Part shown: positions 32,637 to 45,806 of the stretch, piece after piece | Numbering within the stretch: the stretch's first letter is position 1 | Layout of the letters: every line of letters starts with the position of its first letter | Assembly: GCA_038503065.1 (NCBI GenBank) | Contig: JBCAMK010000017.1 | Location: forward strand, 1,550,001 to 1,614,000 | Length of the DNA: 64,000 bases | From: Paragyromitra xinjiangensis | Taxonomy: Eukaryota > Ascomycota > Pezizomycetes > Pezizales > Discinaceae | Reading direction: 5' to 3' | The notes under the pieces: model-generated | Told to the model about the DNA's origin: nothing | The model's input: only the letters and a program-made list of their open reading frames with translations | The model's database searches: none | Translations under genes and position numbers: made by a program

Positions 32637-34518
32637 ATGTCCGCTGCCAGTTTCAGCATCGACCATTACTTGGTCAGTTTGGTGATAGCCTGGGCTCTTT
32701 ATCGAGTAGGTTTGGTCATTTACCGACTTACTCTTCATCCTCTCGCCAAATTTCCTGGACCACGTCTGGCAGCTGCCACATCGCTATACCAGATATACTA
32801 TGATGTAAGTAGATGAAGATAACAGCGGGCTCATTCCTTAAGAGGAAGCTGACTTCATTCCCCAGATTGTTAAAGATGGACAAATGACAGTGCATGCACA
32901 AGAGCTTCACAAACGCTATGGTAGAACAAACCAAACCAGAGAACCCCCGAGTATCAATCTAACTTCCCCAGGCCCCATCGTCCGTACAACCCCCAACGAA
33001 GTCCACATTAACGAACCAACCGCCTATCACGAAGTTCGTGCAACCCCCTCAACCCCCTCATCTCCCAATCTAACACCCCCCAGATCTATCGCATGGGCAC
33101 TCCATTCCTAAAATACCACGGCTTCTACCAGCTCTTCGGCCTCACCAACTCCGTCTTCGGCGTCATCGAACCCGACCTCCACAAAGCCAAACGCTCAGCC
33201 CTCAACCCCTCCTTCTCACGACGCACCATCCTCGAGCTCGAACCCCTCATCCAAAGCAAAGTCGAGAAACTATGCAACAAGCTCCAAAGCGGCTACGCAG
33301 AAACCAGAAAACCAGCGAATATGCATAATGCGTATCAGGCATTAACCATCGACACAGTAACCGACTTTGCATTCGCCACCAGCTATGAGTGAGTCCACCC
33401 TCTTGGATTGAGTTCGCTAGCTAAGGTGTAAAGCGTGCTCGATAACGACTCTTTCCGCTCCCGCGCAATGGAGGCGTTTGATAAGCAGCAAGAAGCGTTC
33501 CTGGTTTTCAAGCACTTTCCGATCCTTGCGGTTCTTCTAACATCGCTCCCTTATTGGCTCGCAAACTGGCTCATGCCCGATGGTGCCGGGTTCCTAGAGA
33601 TGCAGCAAGATTGCGAAGCACAGATCAAGAATCTCATTGCGAACCCGGACGCTAAGGGGGGGCATATCACTATCTTTAATCGTTTGGTGGAGGCGTATCC
33701 GAACCCGGACGAGGCGTTGATTCAAGATCTTGGGAAAGAGGGGATGACGGTGGTGAGCGCTGGGACACATACAACGAGACATGCGCTGAGTATTGGGACG
33801 GTGTATATGCTCCAGACTCCGGGGATAGAGAAAAGGCTTCTGAAGGAACTTAAGACGGTTATTCCGGAGAGAGACGGGACGGCACCGTATCAGGTGCTTG
33901 AAAAGTTGCCGTATTTGGTGAATAGCCCTGGGTAGAAGTCAAGGGTGTGTGGCTAATCTTGGTCAAGAGCGCGTTTATTAAAGAATCTCTTCGTCTCTCC
34001 TATGGTGTTGTGGGCCCCTTGCCTCGCACTGTTCCATCGGGGGGTGCAGTGATCGCTGGTCGGAGTTTTCCTGGAGATGTAAGTCGATAACGATCTCTAG
34101 AAACTATCACTTTCAACTACTTACAATGATCAAGGCGGTGGTCGTTATGGATAACTATTCGATCCATCATAACGAGACCATCTTTCCCGGCAGCCACACT
34201 TTCAACCCAGACCGATGGCTAGTCCCGGATTCGAAAGAACTAGAAAAATACCTAGTCAGTTTCTCGAGCGGCACGAGACAGTGTCTAGGGTCCAAGTAAG
34301 CTAGGATCCATCGTTCCAATAGAACGTCGAGATCTGAAAACTAACGATGTGTTAGTCTTGCGATGGCTGAGTTATATATCGCGTTTGCAAAAGTAGTCAG
34401 AAGGTTCAAACTAGAGCTTCACGAACACGAAGGAACCGGGATACAGATCGTAGAGCATTGGTTACCGACAATTCGAGGAGAAAAGCTGCACTGCACGCTT
34501 CGGGTTCGAGAGGAATAA
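32637..34518 (+). CDS. Microsomal cytochrome P450 monooxygenase (eight exons)
   Basis: Exons 32637-32804, 32866-32920, 32972-33033, 33084-33388, 33434-33917, 33968-34078, 34135-34295 and 34356-34518 give 502 residues; introns are 45-61 nt. An N-terminal membrane anchor ([19 protein letters not shown]) is followed by the hinge [15 protein letters not shown]. The I-helix reads [12 protein letters not shown], the ExxR is KESLRLSYG, the PERF region is FNPDRW, and the heme-binding loop is [10 protein letters not shown] with its cysteine ligand. Family reaction: NADPH-cytochrome P450 reductase-dependent oxidation at the [11 protein letters not shown] and [11 protein letters not shown] resemble fungal secondary-metabolism P450s, but no biosynthetic neighbours lie in the window, so the substrate is unknown. 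The acidic residue usual in AGxDT/S is His here. Two introns use an AAG acceptor, the weakest borders. Confidence 0.9.
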
Positions 34519-36609
34519 AAACAGACCTAGTTGTACTTTGGCAAGAATGGTAAGATAAGTTACGACCTCTCAAGAGTTTTGGGAGTATCAACGAAAGAGT
34601 CGGTTTTGCGAGCAGACTAATAATTAGAATTGATTGTTTATGTTTCACTTGAATGCAGTTGTCAATGGTGGTTTGCAATTGAGTTTTATTGTTCGGTCCG
34701 TTAGATGACTAAGCGGCTGCACCATACACGTAACCCCGTTTAGTCACCCTGCAGAGCCGTCATCCCTAACTCAATTCAGACTGAGACAACGTAAAAAATA
34801 GTCGAAATTAGCAAACGAAGGAAGATGGTTGCCGTGCGAATGTCATACTTGTGGGTTTACGAAACGGTATGTTAATATGACAAAGAGAATGAACTATAGT
34901 TACAAAGAGAAAGTAGCCTTGCGTCACTCCTTTCGACTATTTTACCCAGTTTTAGCTCTTTTGCAAATAATCCCCTAAGGAAACCCCATTAGGGCCAGGG
35001 TTATGACTACAGAAGTCTCACGTAAATCCTAGGGCGACCTTGTAACGGGTAGTTCCGCCCTTGCGCCTAACTTGAATATAGCTCCTGGTAGAATGATCAT
35101 AGAAACACAGGCCTTGAGCTTTCTATTGCAGTCGCTCCTAGGGTCACGACGAAACTGGTGCTTTAACGAACGAAGGTTACAACCATAGAGATTTCTGGTT
35201 CCAAACCCCATTCCTCGTTACCCTACATTCAAAATGCAGCTTTGTAGGTTACTTTCGCCAAAGCCCCAGTTTCATCGTGACCCCAGGAGCGACTGTAGTC
35301 CTTTAGGTTCCAGCGAAGACCCTAGCAGCGGTGATTGACTACATTACCATCCTCGCTAACCCTTGTGCTTGCGATAATCCTCTAGAGGTTGTAGGTGACT
35401 AATCTCAATTAGTTTGGAGATAATCATCCCCAGGCTAGAGCACATCTGTTAGTGGCGCTCGACACATATAAGGTCACGGGTAAGCACTCTGTTAAAGCCA
35501 CAACGTGTTTTTTCTCCAGAGTTTCTTTTCGAAGCTGATATAAACCTCGGAAGTGTGCTCCGTCGAATATGATTTGCGCACGCCCTGGCACTTGCCGGGT
35601 GGCGTTTATTAGATGTACTACGTTAGGGAGGGGCAAGCGATTAAAGTACGTATGTGCTCTCGATGCTATGAGTAAGTGGTCTAGGACCCCGGGGTCTACT
35701 TTGGTATGTGGTGTTGGTTGTTGGGTAGAAGCGCCTCCTGGTGGTGGGTTACCTGGGTAGGAGCTTAGCTTCGTGCGATTTCATGTAGTGTCACTCGTTC
35801 ACTTGGATTCTCTGGTTAAAGGAATAATCTCGAGTGCATTGTAGAGATCGCTTGATAGTTTGCTAGATGCGAAAGCCTCTGTATATATACAGGTATCTGA
35901 CCAATAGAAAGAGCTCCACCAAATGACTGGCCGGTCTCTCAGAGCAGTTCTGCTAGCCCGAATACCCGCCAAATAAACATGAGCCTATGAAACAGCTGAG
36001 ACAGTGGAGGCACGTAGGGAAACCCGTTTAGGAAGCTGATACTACTACTCGTGGTCTACCATAAGTACCTGGGGATGTCTTTTAGTGGCAATAGCTTTTG
36101 ATTCGCCCCGCGGCAACGCTTCACAGTTTGGTTGGCCAAACCCATACCCCTGTTTTCAGGTACTTATCCTAGAGCACGAGTACGTAGTATCTCCAACACT
36201 GGTGTTGTGGTAGTGCAATCGCAGTTTACACTAAGTCCGCATCGTTACGGGGGAGAACGCTAGATAGCAGATTGACTATCAACGGTATACCAAAATGGGA
36301 GTGATAGAACGATACAAGCTTCGCGTGACAATTTCAAGAAACGGGTAATCCCGTTAAGGCTTCTTAGCTTAGCATCTAAGATCGAACTCGAGGCTGAGAT
36401 CAAGCATCCACTTTTTCTCGATGGGGGGTTTTTTTCTTCGTTTTTTTGACAGATCTTCTTCCTTAAACAGAGCTGTTGGTGTAACGGCCACAACTACGGA
36501 ATCCTCTTTCGATACTCTTCTTATCTCAACGTTGGTTAGCGACTGGAACAGCAACTCTAAGAATATAGTGTTGGTTTCACAAGGTGTGTATATCGATATT
36601 CGTTATCTA
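34519..36609. other. Long stretch without a recognisable gene
   Basis: About 2.1 kb downstream of the P450 gene. No coding pattern or RNA gene is seen on either strand. Confidence 0.45.
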
Positions 36610-36766
36610 CCGTATAGTTTCGGGCGATACCCCCGGGGGGATCCTGCGGAACCAAGAGGGATAGAAACTTTTGATTGGTGGGAAGGACCTTCAGCCTCGT
36701 TTATAGGCGCCACCACCTCCCTGGTTGCGCGAGATCCCCTCGGGGGTATCGCCCGAAACTATACGG
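36610..36766. mobile_element. 157-bp MITE with 45-bp terminal inverted repeats and TA target duplication
   Basis: The left arm starts CCGTATAGTTTCGGGCGATA and continues through CCCCCGGGGGGATC. The reversed right arm is the same over the first 26 bases and matches at 41 of 45 positions in all. TA flanks both sides (36608-36609 and 36767-36768). There is no coding capacity. The TA duplication and length fit a Tc1/mariner-derived MITE. The arms include GCGATACCCCC, similar to the ATACCCCC at the candidate ends of the outer transposon at 15-29 kb. Confidence 0.85.
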
Positions 36767-36768
36767 TA

Positions 36769-38165
36769 TATGATCGGATGAAATCTAGCTTGGGCTCGAG
36801 CATTTTCTACTTTGAGCCTTGAGTAGTAATCTAGAATTAAATGGGACTCGCTGTCACGGGGACTTGCTGTTTTTGCTTTTTCGTCCCGATAGTTCAGTCA
36901 ACCTGGTTCTTTTATGTCTTATTTTATTTTTTTGCGGTCTGTGTCAAGTAATGCTTAGAGAGTTTTTGTCAGAAGCATCTAATCTCGTTGGTTCAAGTCT
37001 TCAATTAAGCGACACCTAAATACATACATGTAGTTGCGATATTCCCGAACTAAATCATACACCAATAGTAGCTAATTCCCCCCCGGCTTTCCACCCTCCC
37101 GAACGTTACACCGACCCCGAAATTCTGAAACCTCCCCCCCACATGGGATCCAGGAGCCGAAATGACGGTCCCGGCAGATCAGTGGGTACGGTCCGGCGAC
37201 TAGGAGAGGTTTTCCTATTTCGGCTTGTGGTGAGGTTGCGATAGGGTCACAGAATTGGTAGCGAGGCCTAAGCTTATTTCCTGCATTGTTTTACTTTGCG
37301 TGTGTATTTATTTTGGGGACTTGGGGATTTGGTGGGCCATGGTTATTGTCTGTTCTGGAGATGTAAGGAACTGCGTCGGGCTCGGGGTTGAGGGACTCAT
37401 CTATGTCGGCATCGTGGCTTTAGATTCTCGGTGCAAAACATCTCGGCGGTCTCGGATTATCTCAGAGTCACAGAGCAGAAGGGGACAGTTTAGCGCGATA
37501 AGCACTTGTGGCTTGGCGCATCCGCCCGTGCCGCCGTCTGGACGCCATAAAACATCCCTGTTCGGCACAGTTGACTGCAGTCTCCCACTCTGCTCTACAC
37601 GCCAATGGCTGCTCGCCCATCACATCGCGTCTACATGCATGACGGATGAACAGGGGACCGGTTACCACAGCGTCGGAATGTCCGAGTGAAGAGGGACAAG
37701 ACAAGGCGTACTGCTACAGGGGTACCTGAAAGAGATCACGAAGAAAAACGGCTGGCTTGGATTGCTGTCATAGAAGGTTTCGATACGTATTTGCGGGGGG
37801 TAATAGTTTTGTGGACATTCGCCGCTCTGATCCTTTGTGGGGGGGCTATTCTGGGAACTTGGTGGTTCCGGAATATCCACCCACACGTTTTTTTCTTTTC
37901 GTCCGTGGACCGATCGATAGGGTTCGCTTTGCGGATAGATGCTGGGGAAGGGAAGGGGGGGTTCTAAAGTAGGTTATGGGTGAGATCCTGGGTTCGTTAC
38001 ACTCGTGGAAATAGTCATCACAACGGGGGGTTGATATATTCTGGTGGGTATTCCCGTCTTCTTGGATTTTCAGTTCCCAGTGCGCAGGGAAAGAATTGTA
38101 CTTCACTACACCTTGAACTCTATCTAGTCTTGGTTACTGTCACGACCAAGGAATTCCTTAGAGAA
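36769..38165. other. Intergenic, no gene supported
   Basis: About 1.4 kb upstream of the purine permease. Longer frames here need non-ATG starts and lack motifs, so they were not accepted. Confidence 0.4.
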
Positions 38166-40135
38166 ATGTCGACCTCTAATCCTAGCACCACTTCGCGCGA
38201 TGAAAAGCCAGACGAGAAAAATACAAGCACTTCGGCGGTCGAATCCTACATTCCACATGCAAATCCACATTCGGAAGGGAGCTGGTTTCATCGGGCGAAG
38301 GAGGAAGTGGTATTCTTGTTTACTACGAGGGAAGGGTTGCTTGGAGATTATGAGTTAGTTCCTAGCCCTGGTCTTGAGCTTGGTTGAAACTAATGGCGTG
38401 GATAGTTATGTATGGCTTCTCACGCCAGATATTCCGCCGTTTAATCGGAAGTACAAAGACCGAGAACATCCTTTCTACGGCATTAATGATAGAATACCAC
38501 TCTTGCTTACTATCCTACTGGGGTTGCAACACGCATTAGCCATGATTGGCGGTGGTGAGTACTTTTCTCATCTTGAGCTTCCCCCCGAATAGCATAGTAC
38601 TTGAGTATCATGGCTAACTCGACCAGTTGTATCTCCCCCACTCCTCATCGCCGGCGCCTCAGGTGCCAACCTCGACGCAGAAACCGTCTCCTACCTAGTC
38701 TCCGCCTCCCTCATCCTCTCCGGCATCTTCTCTTTCTTCCAAATAATGCGATTCCAAATCTTCAACACCGGCTTCTGGATCGGCACCGGGATGATAACCG
38801 TCGTCGGCGAAGCCTTCGCAGTAGTCCCCATCGCCCAAGCCTACTTCAGCAACCAATACAAACACGGCCACTGCTCCATAGGCGCCAACGGCACAAAACT
38901 ACCTTGTCCAGAAGCATACGGTAGATTCATCGGCACCATCGCAGTCGTTATGTTATTCCAGATTGCAATCTCCCTAGTCAAGCCTCGGATCCTAATGAAG
39001 ATCTTCCCCAACCTCGTCACCGGAATGGTCATGGTCTGTATTGGCGCTGGCTTAACCGCAAGCGGGATTAAGTCCTGGGCGGGCGGTAGCGGACCGTGCA
39101 TGAGTCGTCCTACTGATGGGTTCTTTAAGCTGTGTCCGAATAACGCAGCTCCGCAAGCTCACGCTTGGGGGTCTCCTGCGTTTCTGGGGCTCGGGTTCTC
39201 GGTTTATGTTACTATTTTATTTGTGGAGGTGTTTGGCGCGCCGCTGATTCGGAACTGTAGCGTGGCGATTGGACTAGCGGTTGGAGCGGTTATTGCCGGC
39301 GCGACGGGGTATATTGATGGCTCGGGGGTGAAGGCTGCACCGAGTGGGACGTTTCTGTGGGTGCAGACGTTCCCGCTCGGGGTTGATGGGAGTTTGGTGT
39401 TGCCGTTGATCGCGTGTTGTATTACGACGAGCATTAGCTGTCTTGGTGATATTGTGGCGACTGCTGAGGTGTCGGGGATTAATATTGAGGATAGTGAGGA
39501 TGAGAATGGTGATCTAGATAAAAGGGTTCAGGGGGGACTGACCGCGGATGGGATTTGGAGTGTGTTGGCGGCATTGGCGACTTGTACGCCTACTGTTTGT
39601 TTTGCGCAGAATAATGTAGGTCTCTTCCGTTACTACTCCCGCTAGGTCTGGAGCTAACAAGGTGGTTTAGGGTGTTATAGTACTTACGGGCTGTGCCTCC
39701 CGTCGCGCTGGTTACGTCTGCTGTATTTTCCTCTTCATCGCTGGGATAGCCTCGAAGTTCGGCGCTGCGATCGTTGCTCTCCCACCTAGTGTAATCGGCG
39801 GGATGACAACCTTCCTATTCACGACGATTGTGGTTAGTGGTTTAAGGATCCTGTCTTCTGTACCGTGGACACGGAGGAATAGGTTTATTGCTACTGCGGC
39901 GCTTACGCTGGGGTTGAGCGATTTGGTGGTGCCGAGCTGGGCAGCGTATTTGATGCCGACTGGGGCGAGTACTGGGGCGCAGGGGTTTTATGATGGGGTG
40001 GGGTTGATTGTTCAGACTGCGTATTGTATTGTTGCGTTTGTGGGGTGTGGGTTAAATGCGGTTATGCCGGAGCAGAAGGGGGGGAAGGTGTTGCCGGTTG
40101 TAGAGAGGGGGAGGGAGGATGGGAAGAGTGAGTAG
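38166..40135 (+). CDS. NAT/NCS2 purine (uric acid-xanthine) permease, UapA/UapC type
   Basis: Exons 38166-38353, 38406-38554, 38627-39615 and 39671-40135 give 596 residues, close to UapA length; introns are 52, 72 and 55 nt. The N-terminus is hydrophilic and Ser/Thr-rich. After DYVWLLTPDIPPFN the transporter core begins with LLLTILLGLQHALAMIGGVVSPPLLIAGAS, and about 12-14 membrane segments follow. The last splice rebuilds the NAT signature QNNGVIVLTG, then CASRRAGYVCCIFLFIAGI. The family couples purine or xanthine uptake to protons at the plasma membrane. In TM8, where many members have an acidic residue two positions before GD (as in E-x-x-GD), this protein reads TTSISCLGD, with Ser at the aligned place. 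That could mean altered specificity. The C-terminal tail is short, charged and cytosolic. Confidence 0.9.
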
Positions 40136-40589
40136 GGGGTGGTTTTTGTAGGGGATGGTTGAGTTTGGGTTTGTGTTATATTTCTGATGCTGGTTTTATG
40201 GATGGGATATGGAAAAGCATTGGGTGTTTGGATAGGTAGGGATTTTTTATGCTTGGAATGTTTAAATGGGATATGGGTTGTTTGTTTTAATGATTTTGAT
40301 AAATACTTGAGATCTTCAGCTTCAGCTTGGAAATGGGGTTATGGGATTTCTAGATATCGCACTGGCAAAGAGTGTAGTGAGGAACGTAAAGTGTGTCGAG
40401 TGATAACCGATGATCGTGATCACACCTCTCCACCAACCCAACGAACATTCCAGCCGACCTCTCCTAAACCTCCCATCCAACCCACCACCTACCCAAGCTA
40501 GTAAACCCGACCACCACTCCATGCGATGCATCGCAGCATCCATCACCCGCATAACACCACACAATCCCACAAACAAAAGCAAAATCAAA

Positions 40590-41381
40590 ATGTCACCATC
40601 ACCTCGGGGTGGCGGCGCCGCAAATCACCCTGACCTACCTGAGTACGCGTCTGATGACCCGAGGCAAGAGCCACCCCCGCTTCGCAACGCAGACGCTTAC
40701 GTCATAGTAGCTCTACGCTTATTGGTGATGATGGTGATCGTCTATTGGGTTTGAATGATGGGGTTGCGGCGAGTGCAGGGGTGGCTTCTGGTTCGAAGGG
40801 TGGGTAGGTTACACTTGATGCGCTTCTGGAGTTGTTGGGGGTTTGTTTTATTCGTGGCTTACGGTATGGGGGTTGTGATTTGTAGCCACTCGAATAGTGA
40901 TGAGGGAGATGCAGATGATTGGCATAGTTCCTCTGGATCTTCGAGTCTAGGTTCTAGCTCCAGCTCCAGTTCTAGCTCCGGTGGAATTTTCTCAGATCTG
41001 TTTTCAATGATGGGCTTCGGATCCTCATCTCTTGATTACGGACACCGGAGACCAAAACTAAGACCAGCTGAGGTCGAACAAGAGCGAGATGATAACTGGG
41101 ATACACCAATCCGCACTGTCCGATCTGCGCCAACACCAAAGCCATCGCAGAGACTTTTAGGTGTTAACTATTGGCCTAACTATTCAAGTGCTAGCATGGC
41201 AATGATGCATACCTCCAGCCATCACGTTGCATCGCCGACAAATCATGTAGCGCCACTAATAGGGTTGGCGCTTCCGCGCCAGTCTGCAGTGCAGGAATCC
41301 GCGGCTGTGGGAAGCGCGGGGGGCAATTCGCAATTGCTACTGGTGATTGCGTTTTTTCCAGGGTGGGCAGGGAGGCGGTAG
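40590..41381 (+). CDS. Hypothetical membrane protein with Ser-rich loop (probable two exons)
   Basis: Proposed exons 40590-40724 and 40779-41381 joined in frame by a 54-nt intron (GTGATG...GTGCAG), giving 245 residues. Before the splice: MSPSPRGGGAANHPDLPEYASDD. After it come a basic stretch (WLLVRRVGRLHLMRF) and one hydrophobic helix (WSCWGFVLFVAYGMGVVIC), then a Ser/Gly run (GSSSLGSSSSSSSSSGG) and a Pro/Arg-rich tail with a second hydrophobic patch (LLLVIAFFPGW). No family recognised. The donor is not the best consensus, so the gene may instead begin at the second-exon ATG at 40755. It lies about 450 bp downstream of the permease. Confidence 0.45.
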
Positions 41382-44300
41382 TGGGTGTTTCCGTGTCGAT
41401 AAGCGATGTTGTTAGAGAGTGGGGGTTACTGGTACACAGTATCTTTTAGCTCGATTCTTTGTACCGGAGGGTTTGTGTTCCACAATGGACGGAGGTTTTT
41501 GAGTTGATTTATGATTGACGTGAGGCAAGGGCATAGGTGTGAGACACGGACACATGCGTGCTATTGTTTGCGTCACTAAATGCGGTGCTGGGGTTTAGCT
41601 TGACGTTTACACCCCCCACAGATAGCAGGGTTGAAATAGGGTTGGCCCGCTTGTGAGGTAATGATCTGCAGTTAGACGGCGGGTATCTATCTACCCGACT
41701 TTTTGACATGGCTCCTAATTACCTGTGGTAATAGAATGTTGAATCTAACTTACGTTACACAGATGAGCTTGACGTTCTAGGCCACAGTATGGCTAAGGCA
41801 CAGCTGCGTAGTGGATCTCATCGTGGGTTTCGGAGACTTATCGATAGTGGATGGAGACATTTCGGCGTGGACACAACGTGTGACTGGGATCCTGGTAGGG
41901 CGTGCATGCGTTGTGCTTTGTGGGTGGGTGGGTGGGGTTTTGCTGTGGGAAACAAGCTTTGGGTGTGTGTTTGTGGATGTTTCATAAGTAGTGATGGAAT
42001 ATCGTAAAAGATGGAGCTTAACTGGGGTTGCGGTGAGTTACTGCTAATCTACTGTGATCGGTAGGAGATGGGGAACGAAGATTGGATATTATAGCTGTGG
42101 TGATAAATTAGGCGATGGGGTGATAGTAACTGCGATAGCTACATGAACATATCTGTGTTGGAAGGGTTTCTCACACCTGGATAGGTATTATAAACGGCGA
42201 TAACGGGCAGCTTGATAATCATGAATACTCGACGAAACCTAACCCATAAGAAGCAACCACCCGAAAGTTACATCGAGTGGAGTGCAGGACTGCACGTTTA
42301 CCGACATGCGTGGCGTGCGATAACGTGCAACCATCCTCCACGCTTATCTTGTTCTTGAGTCTATTCCTACTGGTATACTCTAAATCACTTGGGGAGATAA
42401 TCTGACATTCCAAGCATTCCAGTCCTATACGGGTAGTGTACTAGGTAGATCTATCTCTTTAAATTTGCGTCTTTTTGATTGTTCCTGTTTTGTCATCATT
42501 ATCGTCTGATTATTTCGTCTCCTTACCTATTCTTCACCAGCCTCTAATCAATAATGTTCACCAGCAGCTCTTGGTGCCCCGTTGCCAACAAGGCTGTTTA
42601 GCCTGAAATAACCTGAAGTTATTGAAGATATTACATGTCGTCTACAGCATTCGAGTGCGCAAACCAACGGTTTGACCATATGTGGTACCATCGCCGACCA
42701 TCACCCCGAACCTTTATAGACTCGCAATATCCTGTAGTCCTTGTTTGGCCATTAGTCCAATGCACTCTTCCACCGTCATAACCTTTAACCCTGCTATAGC
42801 GCTACGCGGCCTTAAAAATATTACCCAGGAGCAGATATCAATAGACAAGTGCTCGTTATTTGTTACAATGTCCATTTCCTTACGATTAGAGCTAGAATAT
42901 TTTCCGATGCAATCTTGACGCGTTTATCGGTCGAGGAGCCTAATATTTCTAGCACCATACTGCGACTTAGGAATTCCACATTCCTTACAATAGCGGGATA
43001 GACGTTCAATGTCCTACTCCAGTTGACTAAATATCCTTAAAAATAATGCTTTCCGATGGATCATATCACTTCCCTCCGCTCAACGAAAATCAACGAAAAG
43101 TCTCACTACTATGAGACAGTATAAATAGCTGAGCTATACTGGTTGAAAGGCCAGATGTTTCCTAGTCGAGGATAGAGGTTGTCGGAATATATCTTATCGG
43201 GATCTCATGCGACATCCGTTAGCCGTCATACCCCAGAGGTAGACTAGGGGTGAATGTGCTCTAAAACTGAGTCAGGAGACTAGAGAGGTGCTTTCAAATC
43301 CGTTGTCCAGTCTCTGGATCTTCCGAAGGGTATGCTTTACTTTTTGGACTTCACGATAGCTTGATTGTGGTGTCTTATGAACACTTAATAGTTGTTCAAG
43401 TTAGCGAACGCGACCCGTACCCTGCATAGAGTAGACTAAATTCCCTATCAGTGACCATTCCAGACACCGCGACCCGCAGTTGATACGTGTATCGAGCTCC
43501 GTAGCTCTGATCTCGAAGAATACACTGTCGTAGGTTGTGGGGTTTGTCGATAACAGCTCGAATGAATTTGTCAGGAAGCCCTGGTTAAAAAGGCCCATTG
43601 TTTAACAAGCGGTTTTGCTAGCTTTGTTAACGCCTCATGATTGCTAGCGATTTTCTGAACCGTCGCTTGGAGCTCCTCATTTCGATTGTTAATATTTGCG
43701 GGTCGTTGAAGGATCTTGTGGTTTAATATTTTTCTTTGGGACTTTATATTAATGTTGTGGACCCTCTGTAGCTTCATCTTGTTATTACAATGGCTCCTTT
43801 ACGGATTAGAGCTTAGCTCGCTCGTTGCATGAACCTGAGGTTTCCCGCTAGCTCTAGGCGTGGGGTATGAGACCCCATGGATCTGGAGTACCAAAGAGGT
43901 ACCATGGGTACTAGAAGGGGGCTTTTGTTTCCTCTAATGACGAGAAGCCCCAACCGCTGGAAGCTGTGAGGTAATAAGTACAACGAATTTCAGAGGCGTT
44001 AGTTTTACGAACTCACTGTAGCGCACCGAACGACGGGAGCTCCTTAATATATCCCCATAGCACATGTTCTGAACACTGATGCATTTGTTCTGGCTGCTGG
44101 AGGTCCGTTTTGTTGAATATGGCTTTCCTGTCGTGATAACGCCACGAGTATATATGGTGTATTTTAGTTTGGACCGTCTGAATGATCCCCGATGTTACAT
44201 GCCGGTAATATGGTCTTCTGTAATTCTGGATACTTCATTTTCATGACTGTATCAGCGCAGTATCGTCACGGGAAGTGTTTGTTTCGGATAGAGTTGGGAT

Positions 44301-45806
44301 GAGCAGAGTGTGTTGAAGGTATGGAAGTGATAATGTGTAGCTCGCGTGTCATGATCGTTTACGAATGTAAGGTGTGTAATTGAGGAGTAGATCTTCTTGG
44401 TGTTGTGAATCGCCTTAGGTCTGCTGTAATATGTTCGAGGTAGGTAAGGCTAGGTAAGCGTGTTAGTCGATGGATATCTGAATGTTATCTTGGACTAGCG
44501 GTTAGTGGTCGTGTGATGGGGGAGGACATTTTGTCGATGGAATGCGTCTCTCAGAAGCTCGCCGAGAGTGTGGCTTGTTATGTTTTTGTCGTTCAAATTT
44601 GAAATGCGTTGGTTGTTAATGCTTCGAGAGTCGAATTTCTATCGTTACTAATATACGATTTTTGATTCAGGAGTTTCTGTGTTTGATTTTGATAAGCTGT
44701 GTGGTTGTTTAGCGAATGTGCCTGTCGTAAAGAGCGTAGACGATTAGTTTTCTAGTATTGATTTTCGACAAGATAGGTCGCATTGCCTGTTGCGGGATGT
44801 GTCTGAATGGCTGAAATGTCGTTGTGGTTCTGGAGGCAGTGGGAGAAGGGTTCCTCACGGATGGGGGCTCCTTTTAATTCCAATGGGGTTGGAGTTGATA
44901 TTTAAATAAGCTGTGACTTGGCTTGACATTGATTTTGCAGATGTAGCTTTGCATGATGGGGAATGTGGTTTCCTTTAAGTTTCGGGTTAGAAGTGGGGGT
45001 GATGAATGAAGAAGGATCGTGGGGGTTTCTCTGGCATTGGGTGTGGTGTGGTGGGGTGAGTGAGAGGGTTAGGGTTAACCTGTGACAGCCATCTCTTCAT
45101 CTCCATCTCCTAGCAGATGAAGTGATAATTGTGATGTCACGTGGTGATTGGAGAGGATCTCATCTTCCGACGTAAGACATCCATCTATCCATCTATCACT
45201 TGAGCTGAACCTGTTGTTCATGCGCTGGATGCACATCGCCCGATGGGATTATCGTCAGCATGCACTCAAATCACAACCATATTCTGGGTGCAGCTTGATC
45301 CCGCGAACCAAACCAGTTTTACGGTTAACCGGGAATTTAAATGTTTTGAAACAAACGAGTGTTTACCACCAGTAGAGAGCTATTCCCCACGTGCCAATCA
45401 GCGCTGGCGAGAGGAGATGCGAAACGAAACGAGGAGCTGGAGAATCAATTCAACCCTAAGAATTCTCTTGATGAACGGGCATCGGCATGTTAAACCCGCA
45501 GATTCTGTTCAGGAGCCGAGATCCGTTCTCAGCTTCTCAGCCCTTCAGCCCTTCAGCTGGGGAAGGAGAGAAGAGCAGGGGTTCCGTGTCTCACAGTTGC
45601 TGATGTCAACGTCATCTGTACTGTAGACCCCACCTCATCTCTCCTTCCTTCCTCTTCATCAACAACTTTCCTGTTTTTGATCTATTTTCTATCGCTTCAA
45701 CCATCTGTTCATCTTTTGAGATACCCATTACACCTTCTTCTCGATTTTCTCGTTTTAGAGAGGGTTTCTACAGCTTTACCGGAAATCTCTACGCTAGCTA
45801 CCGCTC
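41382..45806. other. Long stretch without a recognisable gene; promoter side of phospholipase D
   Basis: About 4.4 kb. Frames on both strands are short and lack motifs. From about 45600 to 45780 the sequence is T/C-rich (CTTCCTTCCTCTTCATC), like a 5' leader of the phospholipase gene. A single GGGTTAGGGTTAACC near 45065 is too short to be telomeric. Confidence 0.45.

Noticed and set aside
37255..37967. Open frames of 144 and 93 codons
   Set aside because: They need non-ATG starts and carry no recognisable feature; likely chance frames before the permease gene.
45060..45085. GGGTTAGGGTTAACC as interstitial telomere
   Set aside because: Only about two units; too short to support telomeric origin.
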